This document shows, piece by piece, positions 5,014 to 6,663 of a DNA stretch of 6,663 nt. Every line of letters begins with the position of its first letter. Positions within the stretch are counted from its first letter, which is position 1. This DNA is from Pseudomonadota bacterium (lineage in GTDB: Bacteria; Pseudomonadota; Alphaproteobacteria; Micropepsales; Micropepsaceae). The stretch lies in assembly GCA_021817355.1 (NCBI GenBank), contig JAKAVI010000080.1, positions 1 through 6,663 on the forward strand, given 5' to 3'. Below the pieces are notes generated by a model. The model was not told where the DNA came from. It made no database searches and was given only the letters and a program-made list of their open reading frames with translations. Made by a program: the position numbers and the translations under genes.

Positions 5014-6039
5014 ATGGGTGTTCGCCTCGCGCATCGTGCCGGCCTGGCGGCGTTTGCTGCCACCTTGCTCCTTGGCGCCCCGGCGCCGCTCGCCGCAGCA
5101 CCCGCACAGGCTGGGCACCACTGGGTGCAGGTCGCAGGCCTCTTTGGTGAAAGCGATGCGGAAAAGACCAGGCGCCTTGCCCGAGCACAGCGCGAACAGG
5201 CCCAAGATGCCGCCATCTCCAGCCTGACCGAGCGGGTGTCGGATCTGGAGCGGGTCTTGCGCAGCGTTACCGGCGAGGTCCAGTCGGCCCAGCATCAAAA
5301 CGTTCTCCTGCGCCAAGAGATCGTGCACATGAAGAAGGATTTCGACTATCGCGTCTGTCAGCTGTCAGCGCAGATCCTGAACAGCGGCAGCGGTGCCAGC
5401 GCTGATGGGGCCTCTACCCCGCAGCTCAACTGCAGTGGTTATGGCGCAAGCGCCGCCTCAGGTGCAGCCCCCGCGGCAGCTCCCGCACAGAACAATGGCG
5501 CGCCGTCGGCCCCCGCCCCTGCCCCCTTGGCGGCAGAGCCCGGTACGCTCGGCACCCTGCCCTCCGGCACCCCGCTGCCACGACCGGGCCGCGAAATAAC
5601 CGTCAATATGGGCGCGGTAGCCTCCGGCTCGCGCACCAGCAGTGCCCCCACAGCCGCAAGTGGGGCCTCCTTCGACAGCGCCATGAAGCTCCTCGCCCAG
5701 GGCCGCTACAGCGAAGCCCAGGCAGCCTTCCATAGTTTTGCCACAGCCAATCCCGATGATCCCAAGGCGGCACAGGCGGTCTATTGGGATGGATCGATTT
5801 CCTATGTACAGAAGGACTATGCCAGCGCCGCACGTGCCTTTGCCGAAGAAATCAAGACCTACCCGCATGCCGAGCTCGCCCCCCAAAGCATGCTGCGCCT
5901 TGGCCAGTCGCTGATCGCGATGAAGCAGAAGCAGGAAGGCTGCACCACCCTTGCCGCGCTCCACATCAAATATCCCAGAGCCTCTGCCAATGTGCGCCGC
6001 GAGGCCCGCGCAAGCCGCAGGGACGCCCATTGCCACTGA
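5014..6039 (+). CDS. cpoB: CpoB (YbgF), periplasmic coiled-coil/TPR Tol-Pal coordinator
   Basis: CpoB/YbgF is a periplasmic protein that binds TolA and, in E. coli, coordinates septal peptidoglycan synthesis by PBP1B with Tol-driven outer-membrane constriction. The 341-residue product has a signal peptide (about 1-28, ending LAAA), then a heptad-rich coiled coil at about 60-110 that would oligomerise. A low-complexity Ala/Pro/Ser/Gly linker (about 123-218) follows, then three C-terminal TPR-type repeats (about 220-330) with 'GRYSEAQAAFHSFATANP', 'DYASAARAFAEEIKTYP' and 'EGCTTLAALHIKYP'. It is longer than the E. coli protein (about 260), mostly through the linker. Cysteines at 115 and 140 flank the start of the linker; C310 and C340 lie at the C-terminus. 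ATG 5014 has AGAGGA (5001-5006) 7 nt upstream. The upstream terminator suggests its own promoter. The end overlaps the probable tilS reading frame. Confidence 0.93.
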   Translation: MGVRLAHRAGLAAFAATLLLGAPAPLAAAPAQAGHHWVQVAGLFGESDAEKTRRLARAQREQAQDAAISSLTERVSDLERVLRSVTGEVQSAQHQNVLLRQEIVHMKKDFDYRVCQLSAQILNSGSGASADGASTPQLNCSGYGASAASGAAPAAAPAQNNGAPSAPAPAPLAAEPGTLGTLPSGTPLPRPGREITVNMGAVASGSRTSSAPTAASGASFDSAMKLLAQGRYSEAQAAFHSFATANPDDPKAAQAVYWDGSISYVQKDYASAARAFAEEIKTYPHAELAPQSMLRLGQSLIAMKQKQEGCTTLAALHIKYPRASANVRREARASRRDAHCH

Positions 6040-6663
6040 GCTCGCGGGGGCCTTCGCAGCCAGCATGGCCGCGCTGCCCCAGCGGCCCTGGCCGGCCGCG
6101 GTCGCGGTCTCCGGCGGCGCCGATTCCCTTGCTCTGTGCTGGCTTCTGGCCCATTGGGCCAGGCAGAACGGGCTGACACCTCCCGTCGTGCTCAGCGTCG
6201 ATCATGGCCTTTGCCCGGGCTCTGATGCCATCGCCCAGACGGTGATCCTCCAGGCCCGACAGTGGCAGCTGCCTGCCCACCTCCTATCCTGGAAGGAGCC
6301 CAAGCCTCTGCGCAATCTGGAAGCGGCCGCCCGCGACGCCCGCTACCTGCTCCTTGGTCAGTGGTGTCTCAGCCACGGCATCAAGGGCCTTTATGTCGGC
6401 CACACCCTCGAAGATCAGGCCGAGACCATCTTGCTGCGGCTCGGGCGCGGCTCCGGCGTCGACGGGCTCTGCGCCATGTCCGGCCTCGGCCCCTTTCCGC
6501 GCGAGGGATTTCGCGGGCTTGAGCTCGTGCGCCCGCTCCTGGCGCAACCGCGGGCCCCGCTGCGTGCCCTGCTGCAGGAACTGGACATCCTCTGGCACGA
6601 GGATCCCATGAACGAGGATCCGCGCTTTTCCCGGGTCAGGATCCGCCAGGCCTGGCCGGTCCT
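5990..6663 (+). CDS. tilS: TilS, tRNA(Ile)-lysidine synthase (partial, 3' end outside window)
   Basis: TilS uses ATP to attach lysine to C34 of the CAU-anticodon tRNA-Ile, changing its decoding to AUA; it is essential and cytoplasmic. The N-type ATP-pyrophosphatase domain is clear. Numbered from 5990, the PP-loop is AVAVSGGADS (37-46). Then come SVDHGLC (69-75), 'NLEAAARDARYLLL' (109-122), 'GHTLEDQAETILLRLGRGSG' (137-156) and, near the right edge, EDPMNEDPRFSRVRIR. The frame is open to base 6663. The start is uncertain. ATG 5990 overlaps cpoB by 50 nt and has only a weak ribosome site. ATG 6065 leaves just 15 residues before SGG and drops a family-like helix (ATELAGAFAASMAAL). An ATT at 6029, after AGGG, is another option. 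I give the longest ATG form. The Arg usual in VDHGLR is Cys75. Confidence 0.92.
   Translation, partial: MCAARPAQAAGTPIATELAGAFAASMAALPQRPWPAAVAVSGGADSLALCWLLAHWARQNGLTPPVVLSVDHGLCPGSDAIAQTVILQARQWQLPAHLLSWKEPKPLRNLEAAARDARYLLLGQWCLSHGIKGLYVGHTLEDQAETILLRLGRGSGVDGLCAMSGLGPFPREGFRGLELVRPLLAQPRAPLRALLQELDILWHEDPMNEDPRFSRVRIRQAWPV

Noticed and set aside
5458..6066. Minus-strand open frame opposite the cpoB linker and TPR region (202 codons)
   Set aside because: Gly/Ala-rich shadow of the Ala/Pro linker with no domain, antisense to a well-supported gene.
6262..6522. Plus-strand alternative frame inside tilS
   Set aside because: The overlapping tilS frame carries all family motifs through this stretch; the alternative is a Pro/Arg-rich by-product.

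Overview
The window is a high-GC stretch holding one well-known locus, the Tol-Pal cell-envelope cluster, in the order ybgC - tolQ - tolR - tolA - tolB - pal - cpoB (ybgF) - tilS (partial). Every gene is on the + strand. An Alphaproteobacterium is the best guess. The evidence is the cluster followed directly by tilS (usually with ftsH next, beyond this window), a proline-rich TolA whose C-terminal domain has the CW-PP / CxPYxLP cysteine pair, and a Pal with the 'RGTREYNLALG' block. The family or genus cannot be settled from the sequence.

Layout. ybgC (29-493) encodes a hotdog-fold acyl-CoA thioesterase. After a 121-bp gap comes a tightly packed block: tolQ (615-1502) and tolR (1502-1942) share one base, tolR and tolA (1911-2828) overlap by 32 nt, and tolB (2870-4183) follows after 41 bp with a strong Shine-Dalgarno. 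A 142-bp gap with two hairpins precedes the lipoprotein gene pal (4326-4853). The pal-cpoB gap (160 bp) holds a perfect GC-rich hairpin, then a convincing intrinsic terminator (4902-4933), then a possible leader hairpin. cpoB (5014-6039) encodes a periplasmic coiled-coil/TPR protein, and its end overlaps or abuts tilS, which runs off the right edge. No gap is longer than 160 bp, and I see no tRNA, rRNA, CRISPR array or mobile element.

How the genes work together (established for the family). TolQ and TolR form the inner-membrane proton-driven motor. TolA spans the periplasm and engages TolB, and this governs how much Pal is free to bind peptidoglycan, so that the outer membrane constricts with the septum. 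CpoB links this machinery to septal peptidoglycan synthesis. YbgC is a conserved cluster passenger linked to acyl-CoA/phospholipid metabolism. TilS is an unrelated essential tRNA-modifying enzyme.

I do not see a previously undescribed system. The points most worth checking are a TolQ with an apparent cleavable signal peptide and Ala/Pro-rich periplasmic tail, a run of nine C in that extension, a hairpin abutting the pal ribosome binding site, substitutions in the Pal peptidoglycan-binding motif, the terminator separating pal from cpoB-tilS, and the unusual start and 'VDHGLC' motif of tilS.
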